From: Eikenella longinqua | GTDB taxonomy: Bacteria; Pseudomonadota; Gammaproteobacteria; Burkholderiales; Neisseriaceae | Length of the DNA stretch: 64,000 nt | NCBI RefSeq assembly: GCF_001648355.1 | Contig: NZ_LXSL01000028.1 | Span: 186,001 to 250,000, forward strand | Reading direction: 5' to 3' | Shown here: piece by piece, positions 49,214 through 59,015 of the stretch | Position numbering within the stretch: the first letter of the stretch is position 1 | Layout of the letters: each line of letters starts with the position of its first letter | Translations under genes and position numbers: made by a program | Notes under the pieces: generated by a model | Database searches by the model: none | What the model saw: the letters and a program-made list of their open reading frames with translations, nothing else | What the model was told of the DNA's origin: nothing

Positions 49214-52000
49214 TCAATGCGCCTCTTCCCAATTCTCCCCCGCGCCCACTTCCGCCACCAGCGGTACATCCAATAATCCGCCATCGACTTTCGCCATAAT
49301 CTGCGGCAGTTTTTCTTTCACCAAATCCAGTTCGGCTTCGGGTACTTCCAGAACCAGTTCGTCATGCACCTGCATAATCAGTTTGCTCTTCAGGTCGTCT
49401 GAAACCAGCCAGCGGGACACGTCTATCATGGCTCGTTTGATGAGGTCGGAGGCGGTGCCTTGCATGGGGGCGTTGATGGCGGCGCGTTCGGCTCCGGCGC
49501 GGGCAACGGCGTTTTTGTTGCGGATGTCGGGCAGGTAGAGCCTTCTGCCGAACAGGGTTTCGACATAGCCTTGGGCGGCGGCTTGTTCTTTGGTGCGCTG
49601 CATGTATTCGGCGACGCCTGGGTAGCGGGCGAAGTATCGGTCGATAAAGGTTTTGGCGGACAGGTTGTCTATGCCCAGCGATTTGGCGAGGCCGTATTGT
49701 CCCATGCCGTAAATCAGCCCGAAGTTGATGGTTTTGGCGTAGCGGCGTTGTTCGGTCGAGACGTTTTCGGGGGCGATGCCGAATACTTCGGCGGCGGTGC
49801 GGCGGTGTACGTCTTCGCCGTTTTGGAAGGCTGCGATGAGGGTTTTGTCGCCGCTCAAATGCGCCATGATGCGCAGCTCGATTTGGGAATAGTCGGCGGA
49901 TACGATGACGCTGCCTTGCGGTGCGGTGAAGGCGCGGCGGACTTTTCTGCCTTCGGCGGTGCGGATGGGGATGTTTTGCAGGTTGGGGTTGTTGCTTGCC
50001 AAGCGTCCTGTAATGGCGACGGCTTGGGCGTAGGTGGTATGCACGCGGTGGTCGCGCGGGGAAATCATTTCGGGCAGTTTGTCGGTGTAGGTGGATTTGA
50101 GTTTTGCCAGGCTGCGGTTTTGCAGGATGATTTTGGGCAGGGGGTAGTCGGGCGCGAGCTGTTCGAGCACGGCTTCGTTGGTGGAAATGCCGCCTTTGGC
50201 GGTTTTTTTCAGGCCTTTGGTGGGGATGCCCATTTTGTCGAACAGGATTTCTTGAAGCTGTTTGGGCGAGTTGAGGTTGAACGGCTGGCCTGCGGCGGCG
50301 TAGGCTTCTTGTTCGAGCTTCATCAGCTCGGTGCCGAGTTCCGCGCTTTGGCGGGCGAGTTCGGCGCGGTCGATTTGCACGCCGTTGCGTTCCATTTCAA
50401 ACAATACCTGCGCGACGGGCAGCTCCATTTTTTCATACATTTCAAGCTGTTTGGTGTCCATTTGCGCGCGCAGGTGCGCTTCGAGGCGAAGGGCGAAATC
50501 GGCGTCTTGGGCGGCGTATTCGGTGGCTTGTTCTAAGGAAACGTCGGAAAAGGAAATGGCTTTCGCGCCTTTGCCGCACAATGATTCGTAGGTAATGGTT
50601 TCCAAGCCCAGCCAGCGTTCGGACAATTCGTCCAAGCCGTGTCCGAGATGGCTCTCGATGATGTAGGAAGCGAGCATGGCGTCGCCGGCAATGCCGTTCA
50701 GGGCGATGCCGTAGTTGGCGAAAACGTGTTGGTCGTATTTGAGGTTTTGCCCGATTTTTTTCAGGGCGGGGTTTCCCAAATGCGGTTTCAGACGACCTAA
50801 TACGTCTTGTAAATCAAGCTGTTCGGGTGCGGCGGTCAGGCTGTGGCCTACGGGGATGTAAACCGCTTCGCCTGCTTGGAATGCGATGCTGATGCCGACC
50901 AGCGAGGCGTTCATCGCGTCTAGGGATGTGGTTTCCGTATCAATGCCGATTTTTTCCGCCTGCGCCAGTTTGTCCAACAAAGCAGCAAATTGGATTTCGG
51001 TGGTAACAGCTTGATAATCCAGTTTTTCGGGGGCGGGGGCATGTTCTATGATTTTTTCAGACGACGTTTCCATGTCCAACGCTGCCTGTTCGCCTATCGT
51101 ATCGCTGCCGAACAAATCGCCGTCCGCCGCTTCGTGCATACGGCTTTCCGCTTCTTTCAGCCAAGTGCGGAAGCCCCAGCGTTTGAAATCGACTGCAAGC
51201 TGCGCCCATTTCGGCGACGTGCGGCGCAGGTTTTCGATGCCGTCTAAAAGCTCGGCGTGCAAATCCACATCGGTTTTAATCGTAACCAAATCATACGACA
51301 GCGGCAGTTGGGGCAGAGCGGCTTGCAGGTTTTCGCCCACTTTGCCCTTGATTTCCGCAGCGTGTTCCATTACTCCAGCCAGCGAGCCGTAGGCTTCCAG
51401 CCATTTGACAGCGGTTTTCGGGCCGCATTTTTCCACGCCCGGCACGTTATCGACCTTGTCGCCCATCAGCGCGAGATAATCGCGGATTTGGTCGGGGTGC
51501 ACGCCGAATTTCGCCTTCACGCCTTCAATATCCAGCGTTTCTCCGCTCATCGTGTTCACCAGCGTAACACGCTCGTTTACCAATTGCGCCATATCCTTAT
51601 CGCCCGTCGAAACAATGACTTGAAAACCATGTTCCGCCCCCTGTTTCGCCAGCGTGCCGATTACGTCGTCCGCTTCGACTTGAGGAATCACCAGAACCGG
51701 CCAGCCCATCAACCGCACCAAATCCGGCAAGGCTTCCGCCTGCGGGCGCAAATCGTCCGGCATCGGCGGGCGCGTCGCCTTGTAGTCGGGGAACATCTCG
51801 TGGCGGAAATTTTTGCCCTTCGCATCAAACACCACCGCGCAATAATCGTGCACATAATCCGCCCGCAGCCGCCGCAGCATGTTCAACACGCCGTAAAGCG
51901 CACCCGTCGGCGCACCGTCGGGCGCGGTCAGTTGCGCCATCGCGTGATAGGCGCGGTAGAGATAGGAAGAGCCGTCAACGAGGAGGAGGGTTTTGCTCAT
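49214..52000 (-). CDS. polA: DNA polymerase I
   Basis: Full-length PolA of 928 residues. The 5' nuclease domain (1-290) starts MSKTLLLVDGSSYLYRAYHAM. The 3'-5' exonuclease domain is intact, with DTETTSLDAM carrying the first metal-binding motif. Polymerase motif A is SADYSQIELRIMAHLSGD, motif B RRYAKTINFGLIYGMG and motif C QVHDELVLEVPE. Two perfect and one near-perfect N. mucosa-type DUS (49392, 50787, 51056) lie in it, while I found no eikDUS inside the gene. Base and codon use appear slightly different from neighbours (less GCC/CTG-heavy). Confidence 0.97.
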   Translation of the reverse strand: MSKTLLLVDGSSYLYRAYHAMAQLTAPDGAPTGALYGVLNMLRRLRADYVHDYCAVVFDAKGKNFRHEMFPDYKATRPPMPDDLRPQAEALPDLVRLMGWPVLVIPQVEADDVIGTLAKQGAEHGFQVIVSTGDKDMAQLVNERVTLVNTMSGETLDIEGVKAKFGVHPDQIRDYLALMGDKVDNVPGVEKCGPKTAVKWLEAYGSLAGVMEHAAEIKGKVGENLQAALPQLPLSYDLVTIKTDVDLHAELLDGIENLRRTSPKWAQLAVDFKRWGFRTWLKEAESRMHEAADGDLFGSDTIGEQAALDMETSSEKIIEHAPAPEKLDYQAVTTEIQFAALLDKLAQAEKIGIDTETTSLDAMNASLVGISIAFQAGEAVYIPVGHSLTAAPEQLDLQDVLGRLKPHLGNPALKKIGQNLKYDQHVFANYGIALNGIAGDAMLASYIIESHLGHGLDELSERWLGLETITYESLCGKGAKAISFSDVSLEQATEYAAQDADFALRLEAHLRAQMDTKQLEMYEKMELPVAQVLFEMERNGVQIDRAELARQSAELGTELMKLEQEAYAAAGQPFNLNSPKQLQEILFDKMGIPTKGLKKTAKGGISTNEAVLEQLAPDYPLPKIILQNRSLAKLKSTYTDKLPEMISPRDHRVHTTYAQAVAITGRLASNNPNLQNIPIRTAEGRKVRRAFTAPQGSVIVSADYSQIELRIMAHLSGDKTLIAAFQNGEDVHRRTAAEVFGIAPENVSTEQRRYAKTINFGLIYGMGQYGLAKSLGIDNLSAKTFIDRYFARYPGVAEYMQRTKEQAAAQGYVETLFGRRLYLPDIRNKNAVARAGAERAAINAPMQGTASDLIKRAMIDVSRWLVSDDLKSKLIMQVHDELVLEVPEAELDLVKEKLPQIMAKVDGGLLDVPLVAEVGAGENWEEAH
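49392..49403 (+). repeat. N. mucosa-type DUS in polA
   Basis: AGGTCGTCTGAA, perfect match. Confidence 0.8.
50787..50798 (-). repeat. N. mucosa-type DUS in polA
   Basis: TTCAGACGACCT, perfect; a one-mismatch copy TTCAGACGACGT is at 51056-51067. Confidence 0.8.
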
Positions 52001-52048
52001 GGGGATAACCGTTTGAGTGAAAGGGAAACAGCGGGATTATAAAGAAGA

Positions 52049-52088
52049 GGCTACCTGAAAACAAAGCAAACGGTTTTCAGGTAGCCTT
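52049..52088. terminator. Inverted eikDUS pair upstream of polA
   Basis: AGGCTACCTGAAAAC and GTTTTCAGGTAGCCT over about 10 bases, between polA and the purine permease gene. A further DUS is at 52118. Likely terminates the permease transcript. Confidence 0.5.
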
Positions 52089-52156
52089 TAGGGGAGTGGG
52101 CGGGAAGGGCCGGCATAGTTTTCAGGTAGCCTTTTCCACGCCCACAGGCAGCAGCA

Positions 52157-53494
52157 CTACGCGCCCAAGAACCAGAATTTCAACGCCCACAGCACGGCCA
52201 CGCCCCATACCATCGGCGGCACGTCGCGCTGGCGGCCACAGCACAGTTTCACCACGGCATAGCTGATGAAGCCCATGGCGATACCGTCGGCGATGGAATA
52301 GGAGAAGGGCATAAACACGATGGTGAGGAAGGCGGGTGCGGCCTCGGTCATGTCGTGCCAATCGATTTCGGTGGCCGAGCGCATCATCTGCACGCCGATA
52401 TACAAGAGCGCGGGCGCGGTGGCGAAGGCGGGCACGGCCTGCGCCAGCGGAGAAAACCACAGGCAGGCCAGCATCAGCACGCCCACGGTTACGGCGGTGA
52501 GCCCGGTGCGGCCGCCCGCCGCCACGCCGGAAGCGCTTTCCACATAAGGCGTGGTGGAAGAAGTGCCCAGCGCCGCGCCGGCCACGATGGCCACAGAATC
52601 GGCAAACAGCGCTTTTTTCAGGCGCGGCAGGCGGCCGTTTTCCAGCAGGCCGGCACGGTGCGCCACGCCCACCAGCGTGCCGGTGCTGTCGAACAAATCC
52701 ACCAGGAAAAACACGAAAATCACTGCAATCAGGCTACCTGAAAACAGGTCTTTGAAATCCATCTGCATAAAGGTGGGCGCAATGCTCGGAATGGCAGACA
52801 CCACTTTGTCGAAACGGGTGAGCCCCAGCGGGATAGACAGCAGGGTGATGCCCATGATACCGAGGATGATGGCGCCGCGCACGCGGTAGTAATCCAGCGT
52901 GACGATCACGAAAAAGCCCAGCATCGCCAGCAGCATAGGCCAGTTTGGCGCATACGCGCCCGGCTGCCCTTCCACCGGCAGGCGGAACTCGCCCATGTGC
53001 ACCAGCGTAGCCTCGTTGCCCACAATCACACCCGAGCCTTTGAGCGCAATCAGCGCCAAAAACAGGCCGATGCCCGCCGCAATCGCCATCTTCAGGCTCA
53101 TCGGCAGCGCGTTTACCAGCATTTCGCGCACCTTCATAAAGCTGAACAAAATGAAGATGATGCCGGAAACAAACACCGCCGCCAGCGCCACCTGCCACGG
53201 CACGCCCATGCCCTTGACCACGCTGAAGGTGAAATAGGCGTTCAGGCCCATGCCCGGCGCCAGCGCAATCGGGTAGTTGGCCAGCATGCCCATGATGAAG
53301 CAGCCGATGGCCGCCGAAATGCAGGTGGCCACAAACACGGCTCCGAAATCCATGCCGGAGAGCGAGAGCGTGTGCGGGTTTACCACGATGATGTAGCACA
53401 TGGTGAGGAAGGTGGTGAGCCCCGCCATCAGCTCGGTGCGAATGGTGGTGTTGTTTTCGGAAAGTTTGAAATAGCGGTTGAAGAAGGATTGCAT
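52157..53494 (-). CDS. NCS2 family purine permease (AzgA/PbuG type)
   Basis: Integral membrane protein of 445 residues with about 12-14 hydrophobic segments. N-terminal FFNRYFKLSENNTTIRTELMAGLTTFLTMCYIIVVNP, then ALAPGMGLNAYFTFSVVKGMGVPW and GTSSTTPYVESASGVAAGGRTGLTAV, match the AzgA/PbuG group that imports adenine, guanine or hypoxanthine by proton symport. A DUS is translated as LFSGSLIAVI. The start overlaps no other gene; upstream region 53495-53618 has a DUS at 53598. Confidence 0.92.
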   Translation of the reverse strand: MQSFFNRYFKLSENNTTIRTELMAGLTTFLTMCYIIVVNPHTLSLSGMDFGAVFVATCISAAIGCFIMGMLANYPIALAPGMGLNAYFTFSVVKGMGVPWQVALAAVFVSGIIFILFSFMKVREMLVNALPMSLKMAIAAGIGLFLALIALKGSGVIVGNEATLVHMGEFRLPVEGQPGAYAPNWPMLLAMLGFFVIVTLDYYRVRGAIILGIMGITLLSIPLGLTRFDKVVSAIPSIAPTFMQMDFKDLFSGSLIAVIFVFFLVDLFDSTGTLVGVAHRAGLLENGRLPRLKKALFADSVAIVAGAALGTSSTTPYVESASGVAAGGRTGLTAVTVGVLMLACLWFSPLAQAVPAFATAPALLYIGVQMMRSATEIDWHDMTEAAPAFLTIVFMPFSYSIADGIAMGFISYAVVKLCCGRQRDVPPMVWGVAVLWALKFWFLGA

Positions 53495-53618
53495 GATGTT
53501 TTTCGGGGGTTGGGTTGGGATAAGGGTTTTTCGGGTAATGCTTGGTTGGGTTGGGAAACGGGGTTTTCAGTAGCCTTTCAGAGTTTGCCTGTGGAAGGCT
53601 ACCTGAAAATTATCTGCG

Positions 53619-54128
53619 TCATTGGCCTTTACTACCGGAAAGCGCGGCCAATCGTGCGATCCACTCAGTTATCTGCCAGGCTTCGGCAGCCTGGCTGGGA
53701 TTACGCGCGATCCAAGATTGCGTTTGCTGGTGCAACGGTATCAACTGTTGGCGGTCGTTTGCCTGTCCCAACACTTTTCGCATGATGCCCTGCCCAGCAA
53801 TATCACGATAAGTGCATAAATCTGCTTTATTTTCCACATAGCACTGCGCGATATAGCCTGTAAACTGCCGCATCACTTGCCCGCGTAATTCGCTTTCCCA
53901 GCGTGCGGTTTGCTGCTTGTCTGCAAGCCGGCGATCGAACTCACGCTGCTGTTCCGGCGTCATGGCAAGAAACTGATCTGCTACTAGGTTAGATGTTTGA
54001 TTAGCCAAATATTGGGCAACAATCTGCGCTTGCCGGGTAAACTCCATCTGGTTCAGCCGTTCGCTATTCTCCGCATAGGCCGGCATAAACAAGCATCCCA
54101 AGAATGGCGCCGCCATTATCGCTTTCAT
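53619..54128 (-). CDS. Hypothetical secreted protein
   Basis: Product of 169 residues with a short signal peptide (MKAIMAAPFLGCLFMPAYA). The mature part is helical and charged (QQREFDRRLADKQQTARWESELRGQVMRQF), with two cysteines (IAQCYVENKADLCTY). GC content is lower than in neighbours. Not recognised. It lies between the permease and miaB, in the same direction. Confidence 0.65.
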   Translation of the reverse strand: MKAIMAAPFLGCLFMPAYAENSERLNQMEFTRQAQIVAQYLANQTSNLVADQFLAMTPEQQREFDRRLADKQQTARWESELRGQVMRQFTGYIAQCYVENKADLCTYRDIAGQGIMRKVLGQANDRQQLIPLHQQTQSWIARNPSQAAEAWQITEWIARLAALSGSKGQ

Positions 54129-54161
54129 TATTGCTCCATTATTTTTCAGGTAGCCTCTGCC

Positions 54162-55487
54162 CTATTCCACCAGCTCGCCGCGCAGGCTGAAGGTGAAGGC
54201 TTCGGTGATTTCAATGTCCACCATCTGGTTGATGAGCGACACGTCGCCGGTGAAGTTCACCACGCGGTTGTTGGCGGTGCGGGCTTGGAGCTGGTCGGGG
54301 TCTTTTTTGGAGATGCCTTCCACCAGACAGCGTTGCACCGTGCCGAGCATGGTTTGGTTGATGCGGGCGGTTTCGGCTTCGATGACTTCGTTCAGGGCTT
54401 CGAGGCGGCGCACTTTTTCGGCGTGCGGGGTGTCGTCGGGCAGGTTGGCGGCGGGCGTGCCGGGGCGCGGGCTGTAAATAAAGACAAAGCTCAAATCGAA
54501 GGCGATGTCTTTCACCAGTTTCAGCGTCTGTTCGAACTCGCGCTCGGTTTCGCCGGGGAAGCCGACGATGAAGTCGCTGCTCAGGCACAAGTCGGGGCGG
54601 ATGGCACGCAGTTTGCGGATGATGGATTTGTATTCCAAGGCGGTGTAGCCGCGTTTCATCGCGCTCAATACGCGGTCTGAACCGCTCTGAATCGGCAGGT
54701 GCAGGTGCGACACCAGCTTGGGCAGGTCGCGGTAGCATTCGATGATGGCGTCGGTAAACTCGCGCGGGTGGCTGGTGGTGAAGCGCATACGCTCGATGCC
54801 GGGGATTTCGTGGACGATGCGCAGCAGGGTGGCAAAGTCGCAGATTTCGCCGTTGTCCATTTCGCCGCGATAGGCATTCACGTTCTGCCCCAACAGGTTG
54901 ATTTCTTTCACGCCCTGTTGCGCCAAGCCGGCGATTTCGGTCAGCACGTCGTTCAGCGGTCGGGAGAATTCTTCGCCGCGCGTATAAGGCACAACGCAGA
55001 AGCTGCAATATTTGGAGCAGCCTTCCATAATGGAAACAAACGCGCTGCCGCCGTCCACGCGGGCGGGGGGCAGGTGGTCGAACTTTTCGATTTCGGGGAA
55101 GGAGATGTCCACTTGGGAGTGGCCGCTGGTTTCTTTGTCCACAATCATCTGCGGCAGGCGGTGCAGGGTTTGCGGACCGAAGACGACATCGACATAAGGC
55201 GCACGCTCGATGATGGCTTCACCTTCCTGTGAGGCGACGCAGCCGGCCACGCCGATGATGAGGTTGGGGTTTTTCTGTTTGAGGGGTTTGATGCGGCCGA
55301 GGTCGGAGAATACTTTTTCCTGCGCTTTTTCTCGCACGGAGCAGGTGTTGAACAGGATGATGTCGGCGTTATCGGGTTCGGAAACCTGCTCGATGCCGCC
55401 GTGTTCTTCGGCAAGGACGGCGAGCATTTTGTCGCTGTCGTATTCGTTCATTTGGCAGCCGAAGGTGCGGATATAGACTTTTTTCAT
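54162..55487 (-). CDS. miaB: tRNA-2-methylthio-N6-dimethylallyladenosine synthase MiaB
   Basis: Radical-SAM methylthiotransferase that adds ms2 to i6A37 of tRNAs reading UNN codons. 441 residues. UPF0004 N-terminal domain binds an auxiliary [4Fe-4S] (CQMNEYDSDKM, FNTCSVREKA, GVAGCVASQEG); the radical-SAM motif is CSKYCSFCVVPYTRG; the C-terminal TRAM domain is GISKKDPDQLQARTANNRVVNF. Confidence 0.97.
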   Translation of the reverse strand: MKKVYIRTFGCQMNEYDSDKMLAVLAEEHGGIEQVSEPDNADIILFNTCSVREKAQEKVFSDLGRIKPLKQKNPNLIIGVAGCVASQEGEAIIERAPYVDVVFGPQTLHRLPQMIVDKETSGHSQVDISFPEIEKFDHLPPARVDGGSAFVSIMEGCSKYCSFCVVPYTRGEEFSRPLNDVLTEIAGLAQQGVKEINLLGQNVNAYRGEMDNGEICDFATLLRIVHEIPGIERMRFTTSHPREFTDAIIECYRDLPKLVSHLHLPIQSGSDRVLSAMKRGYTALEYKSIIRKLRAIRPDLCLSSDFIVGFPGETEREFEQTLKLVKDIAFDLSFVFIYSPRPGTPAANLPDDTPHAEKVRRLEALNEVIEAETARINQTMLGTVQRCLVEGISKKDPDQLQARTANNRVVNFTGDVSLINQMVDIEITEAFTFSLRGELVE

Positions 55488-55616
55488 GGTTTGGTGCTTT
55501 CAGGTAGCCCGTAATCGCGGGGCTGATTATTATGCGAAGGCGGCATTATACGCAGTGCGCCGCAGCGTGAAAAGATAAAATCAAATCAATAACAAAATGC
55601 TACCACTCAAAATCTG

Positions 55617-55650
55617 AGGCTACCTGAAAAGGGTTTTTCAGGTAGCCTCA
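55617..55650. terminator. Inverted eikDUS pair at the nuo operon end
   Basis: GAGGCTACCTGAAAA and TTTTTCAGGTAGCCTC around a loop of a few bases, 16 bases beyond the DUF2818 stop on the minus strand. The likely terminator of the nuo operon. Confidence 0.6.
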
Positions 55651-55665
55651 ACGCAAGCAGGCGGG

Positions 55666-55965
55666 CTATTCTCGGTTGCGGCCGCGCCAGAAATAGCGTA
55701 GCACAAAGCCGGGGAAGGCAAACACCAGATACAGGCACGCCACCGCCACATAAAACTGCCAATGCTGGCGATGTACGCTGCCGCCCTGTGCTTCCAGCAG
55801 ATAGGCCAACAGCGCCACAAAGGCAAACCCGGCCAGCAGCTCCGGCAAATGGTGGGCAAACCGTTTTTCAGGTAGCCTTTTGATGCCGAACCAGCGCACG
55901 CTCACAAACGGCAGGTTGGCACACACCAACGCCACCAACAGCAGCAGATACATCGCGGCAGTCAT
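55666..55965 (-). CDS. DUF2818 membrane protein after nuoN
   Basis: Protein of 99 residues with three hydrophobic segments (LLLLVALVCANLPFVSVR, LLAGFAFVALLAYLLEA, FYVAVACLYLVFAFPGFVL), the DUF2818 layout. In betaproteobacteria this gene is regularly the last of the nuo operon. Its role in complex I is not established. A DUS is translated as RLPEKRF. Confidence 0.88.
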   Translation of the reverse strand: MTAAMYLLLLVALVCANLPFVSVRWFGIKRLPEKRFAHHLPELLAGFAFVALLAYLLEAQGGSVHRQHWQFYVAVACLYLVFAFPGFVLRYFWRGRNRE

Positions 55966-55991
55966 CGCCCTACTCCGATTGTTTGGTTAAA

Positions 55992-57437
55992 TCACAACAC
56001 CTTGCCCAGCGCATACACGCACCAGTCCATCAGCGTGCTCGGCATCAGGCCAAACAGCAGCAGCCCCAGCGCGCACACCGACAAGGCCACCCGGCTGGCT
56101 GCCGCCATCGACAGCGGCGCCGTTTCCACGGCCTCATCCATATACATCACCTTCACCACGCGCAGATAGTAGAACGCGCCAATCAGCGACATCACCACCG
56201 CAAACACCGCCTGCCACACAAAGCCCTGCCCCAGCAGCGCCCGAATCACGGAAAGCTTGGCATAAAAGCCCGCCAGCGGCGGAATGCCCGCCATACTGAA
56301 CATCACCAGCAGCATCAGGAAGGCATACCAGGAATGGCGTTGGTTCAGGCCGGCCAAATCGGCGATTTCCTCGCAATCGTGCCCCTCACGCGACAGCAGC
56401 ATCAACACGCCGAAGCCCGCCATCGCCATCAGCGCATACACCAGCGCGTAGTACAACGCCGCACTGAAGCCGTGCAGGCCGCCCATAAACGCCAGCAGCA
56501 CGAAACCCATGTGCGACACAGTAGAATACGCCAGCATGCGCTTGATATTGGCCTGCATCACCGCCGCCAGATTGCCCACCAGCAGCGAAGCCACCGCCAG
56601 AATATTCAGCATCGGCACCCAGTCGGCGTGCAGCCCGCCCAGGCCGGTAACCAAAATGCGGAAGGCAAACACCGTGGCCGCGATTTTCGGCGCCGTGCCC
56701 ACCAACGCGGTCACCGCCGTGCTCGAGCCGTGATACACATCCGGCACCCACATATGGAACGGCACCGCGCCCAGCTTGAACGCAATGGCCACCACCACAA
56801 ACACCAAGCCCAGCTTCAGCAGCCACGGATTGGCCATCTGCGTGAGCCCCGCCGCCAGCACATCGGGCAGCAGCAGCAGCGAGCCGGTGGCGCCGTAGAT
56901 CATGGAAATGCCGTAGAGCAGCAAGCCGGAAGCCAGCGCGCCGAGCACGAAATATTTCAAGGCCGCCTCGCTGGCGCGCACGTCGTCACGGCGCAGCGCA
57001 ATCAGCGCATACAGCGACAGCGACAGGATTTCCAAGCCGATATACAGCGTGAGGAAATGGTTGGCGCTCATCATCACGCACATGCCCAGCAGTGCAAACA
57101 GCGTGAGCGTGTAAAACTCGCCTTTATAAATCTGGCGCGTTTTCAGGTAGCCCGGCGACAGCGCAAACAGCACCAACACCAGCGCATACACCGCCAGCTT
57201 GCCCACATAAGACAAACCGTCAAGCACAAACATGCGGCTGAAGGTTTCCACCGGCTCGCCCGGCCATAAGGCTACCTGAAAAACCGCCGCCGCCAACACA
57301 GCCAAAGAAGCCAGACAGGCCGTGATGCCGCGCTTTTCGTCCGGCAGCCACAAATCCACCAGCAGCACCGCGCACAATGCCGCGAGCAGCACGATTTCGG
57401 GCATGGCGGGGATTAAGTTCAAATCAGTCCAGTTCAT
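55992..57437 (-). CDS. nuoN: NADH-quinone oxidoreductase subunit N
   Basis: Antiporter-like membrane subunit of complex I, 481 residues, about 14 transmembrane segments. MNWTDLNLIPAMPEIVLL start; LGLEILSLSLYALIAL, SEAALKYFVLGALASGLLLYG (Lys in TM7), KMLAYSTVSHMGFVLLA and FSMAGIPPLAGFYAKL are conserved. Two DUS copies are translated near residues 51 and 97. Confidence 0.96.
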   Translation of the reverse strand: MNWTDLNLIPAMPEIVLLAALCAVLLVDLWLPDEKRGITACLASLAVLAAAVFQVALWPGEPVETFSRMFVLDGLSYVGKLAVYALVLVLFALSPGYLKTRQIYKGEFYTLTLFALLGMCVMMSANHFLTLYIGLEILSLSLYALIALRRDDVRASEAALKYFVLGALASGLLLYGISMIYGATGSLLLLPDVLAAGLTQMANPWLLKLGLVFVVVAIAFKLGAVPFHMWVPDVYHGSSTAVTALVGTAPKIAATVFAFRILVTGLGGLHADWVPMLNILAVASLLVGNLAAVMQANIKRMLAYSTVSHMGFVLLAFMGGLHGFSAALYYALVYALMAMAGFGVLMLLSREGHDCEEIADLAGLNQRHSWYAFLMLLVMFSMAGIPPLAGFYAKLSVIRALLGQGFVWQAVFAVVMSLIGAFYYLRVVKVMYMDEAVETAPLSMAAASRVALSVCALGLLLFGLMPSTLMDWCVYALGKVL

Positions 57438-57446
57438 TCACACACC

Positions 57447-58949
57447 TCAAATCTTGCTTTGCGCCACATGCGCGATCAAATCGTTGGCCGCCTGGTGCAC
57501 CACGGCGATAAACGGCTCCGGCCACAGGCCCATGCCCAGCACGGCGGCGGCCAGGATGGCCAGCACAGCAAATTCGCGGCGGCCGATGTCTTTCATTTCG
57601 GCCACATGCGGGTTGGTCACCGCGCCGAAAATCACGCGCTTATACATCCACAGCGTGTAGGCTGCGCCCAAAATCAGCGTCAGCGCCGCCAGCGCGCCCA
57701 CAATCAGGTTGTAGTTCACCGCGCCCATAATCACCATAAATTCGCCCACGAAGCCCGATGTGGCGGGCAGGCCGGCGTTGGCCATGGCAAACAGCATCAT
57801 GAAGGCGGCAAATTTCGGCATCACCGTTACCACGCCGCCGTAGTCGGCAATATTGCGGCTGTGCAGGCGGTCGTACATCACGCCGATGCAGAAGAACATG
57901 GCGGCAGACACGAAACCGTGCGAAATCATCTGCATAATCGCGCCTTTCAACGCCCACGGCTGCAATTCCGTCTGATTGGTAAACAGGAACATGCCCAAGG
58001 TAACGAAACCCATGTGGCTGATGGAAGAATACGCCACCAGTTTTTTCATATCGGTTTGCACCAGTGCCACCATGCCGATATAAATCACCGCAATCAGGCT
58101 GAGCACGATGATGGCGGGCGCGAAATAGCGCGATGCGTCGGGCAGAATCGGCAGGATGAAGCGCAGGAAGCCGTATGCACCGAGCTTCAGTGTAATCGCC
58201 GCCAGCACCATCGAACCGCCGGTGGGTGCTTCCACGTGCGCATCGGGCAGCCAAGTGTGCACCGGAAACATCGGCACTTTCACCGCAAACGACAGGAAGA
58301 AGGCGGCAAACAGAATCTGCTGGGTAAGCAGCGGAATTTGTTTGATGTTTTGGAAATCGTCAATCGCAAAGCTGCCGCCGGTCTGGAACGACAAATACAC
58401 CAAGGCCACCAGCATCAGCAGCGAGCCCATCAGCGTGTAGAGGAAGAGCTTCACCGAAGCATACACGCGGCGCGGCCCGCCCCACACGCCGATAATCAGA
58501 TACAGCGGAATCAGCATGCCTTCAAAGAAAATGTAGAACAGCATGGCATCGCGGGCGGCAAACGCGCCGTTAATCAGACCGGACATAATCAGGAAGGCCG
58601 CCATATACTGCGCCACCTTTTTCTGAATCACTTCCCAGCCCGCAATCACCACCATCAGCGTGATAAAGGCGTTCAAAATCACAAACAACACGGAAATGCC
58701 GTCCACGCCCAGCGCGTAGTTGATGTTGAGCGCGGGAATCCACGAATAGAACTCGTTGAACTGGTAGCCGCCGCTCAAGCGGTCGAACTGCGTAAACAGC
58801 GGCAGCGTTACGGCGAAACCCGCCGCCGCGCCGACCAAGGCCAATATCCGCGCCAAGGGGGCACGGCGGTCGCAGCCGGTGGCCAGCACCAATAGTCCGG
58901 CGGCTATCGGCAGCCAGCTTGCCAAGCTGAGAAGGTGGTTGGAAAACAT
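57447..58949 (-). CDS. nuoM: NADH-quinone oxidoreductase subunit M
   Basis: Antiporter-like proton-pumping subunit of complex I, 500 residues. Conserved YALGVDGISVLFVILN, FEGMLIPLYLIIGVWGG with the essential TM5 Glu, WLPDAHVEAPTGGSMVLAAITLKLGAYG and KLVAYSSISHMGFVTLG. The stop is 9 bases before nuoN. In most bacteria nuoM directly follows nuoL; here two extra genes intervene. Confidence 0.96.
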   Translation of the reverse strand: MFSNHLLSLASWLPIAAGLLVLATGCDRRAPLARILALVGAAAGFAVTLPLFTQFDRLSGGYQFNEFYSWIPALNINYALGVDGISVLFVILNAFITLMVVIAGWEVIQKKVAQYMAAFLIMSGLINGAFAARDAMLFYIFFEGMLIPLYLIIGVWGGPRRVYASVKLFLYTLMGSLLMLVALVYLSFQTGGSFAIDDFQNIKQIPLLTQQILFAAFFLSFAVKVPMFPVHTWLPDAHVEAPTGGSMVLAAITLKLGAYGFLRFILPILPDASRYFAPAIIVLSLIAVIYIGMVALVQTDMKKLVAYSSISHMGFVTLGMFLFTNQTELQPWALKGAIMQMISHGFVSAAMFFCIGVMYDRLHSRNIADYGGVVTVMPKFAAFMMLFAMANAGLPATSGFVGEFMVIMGAVNYNLIVGALAALTLILGAAYTLWMYKRVIFGAVTNPHVAEMKDIGRREFAVLAILAAAVLGMGLWPEPFIAVVHQAANDLIAHVAQSKI

Positions 58950-59003
58950 AGTTGTAACCTGCGGTATGAATAAATAAGTCGTTGTTGTTCTGCGTTTGCC
59001 GTT

Positions 59004-59015
59004 TTCAGACGGCCT
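59004..59015 (-). repeat. Neisseria AG-type DUS upstream of nuoM
   Basis: TTCAGACGGCCT, complement of AGGCCGTCTGAA, directly after the cupin stop. Confidence 0.8.

Noticed and set aside
55983..59000. Long plus-strand frames opposite nuoN and nuoM (428 and 478 codons)
   Set aside because: Antisense of conserved nuo genes; His/Gln/Arg-rich and motif-free.
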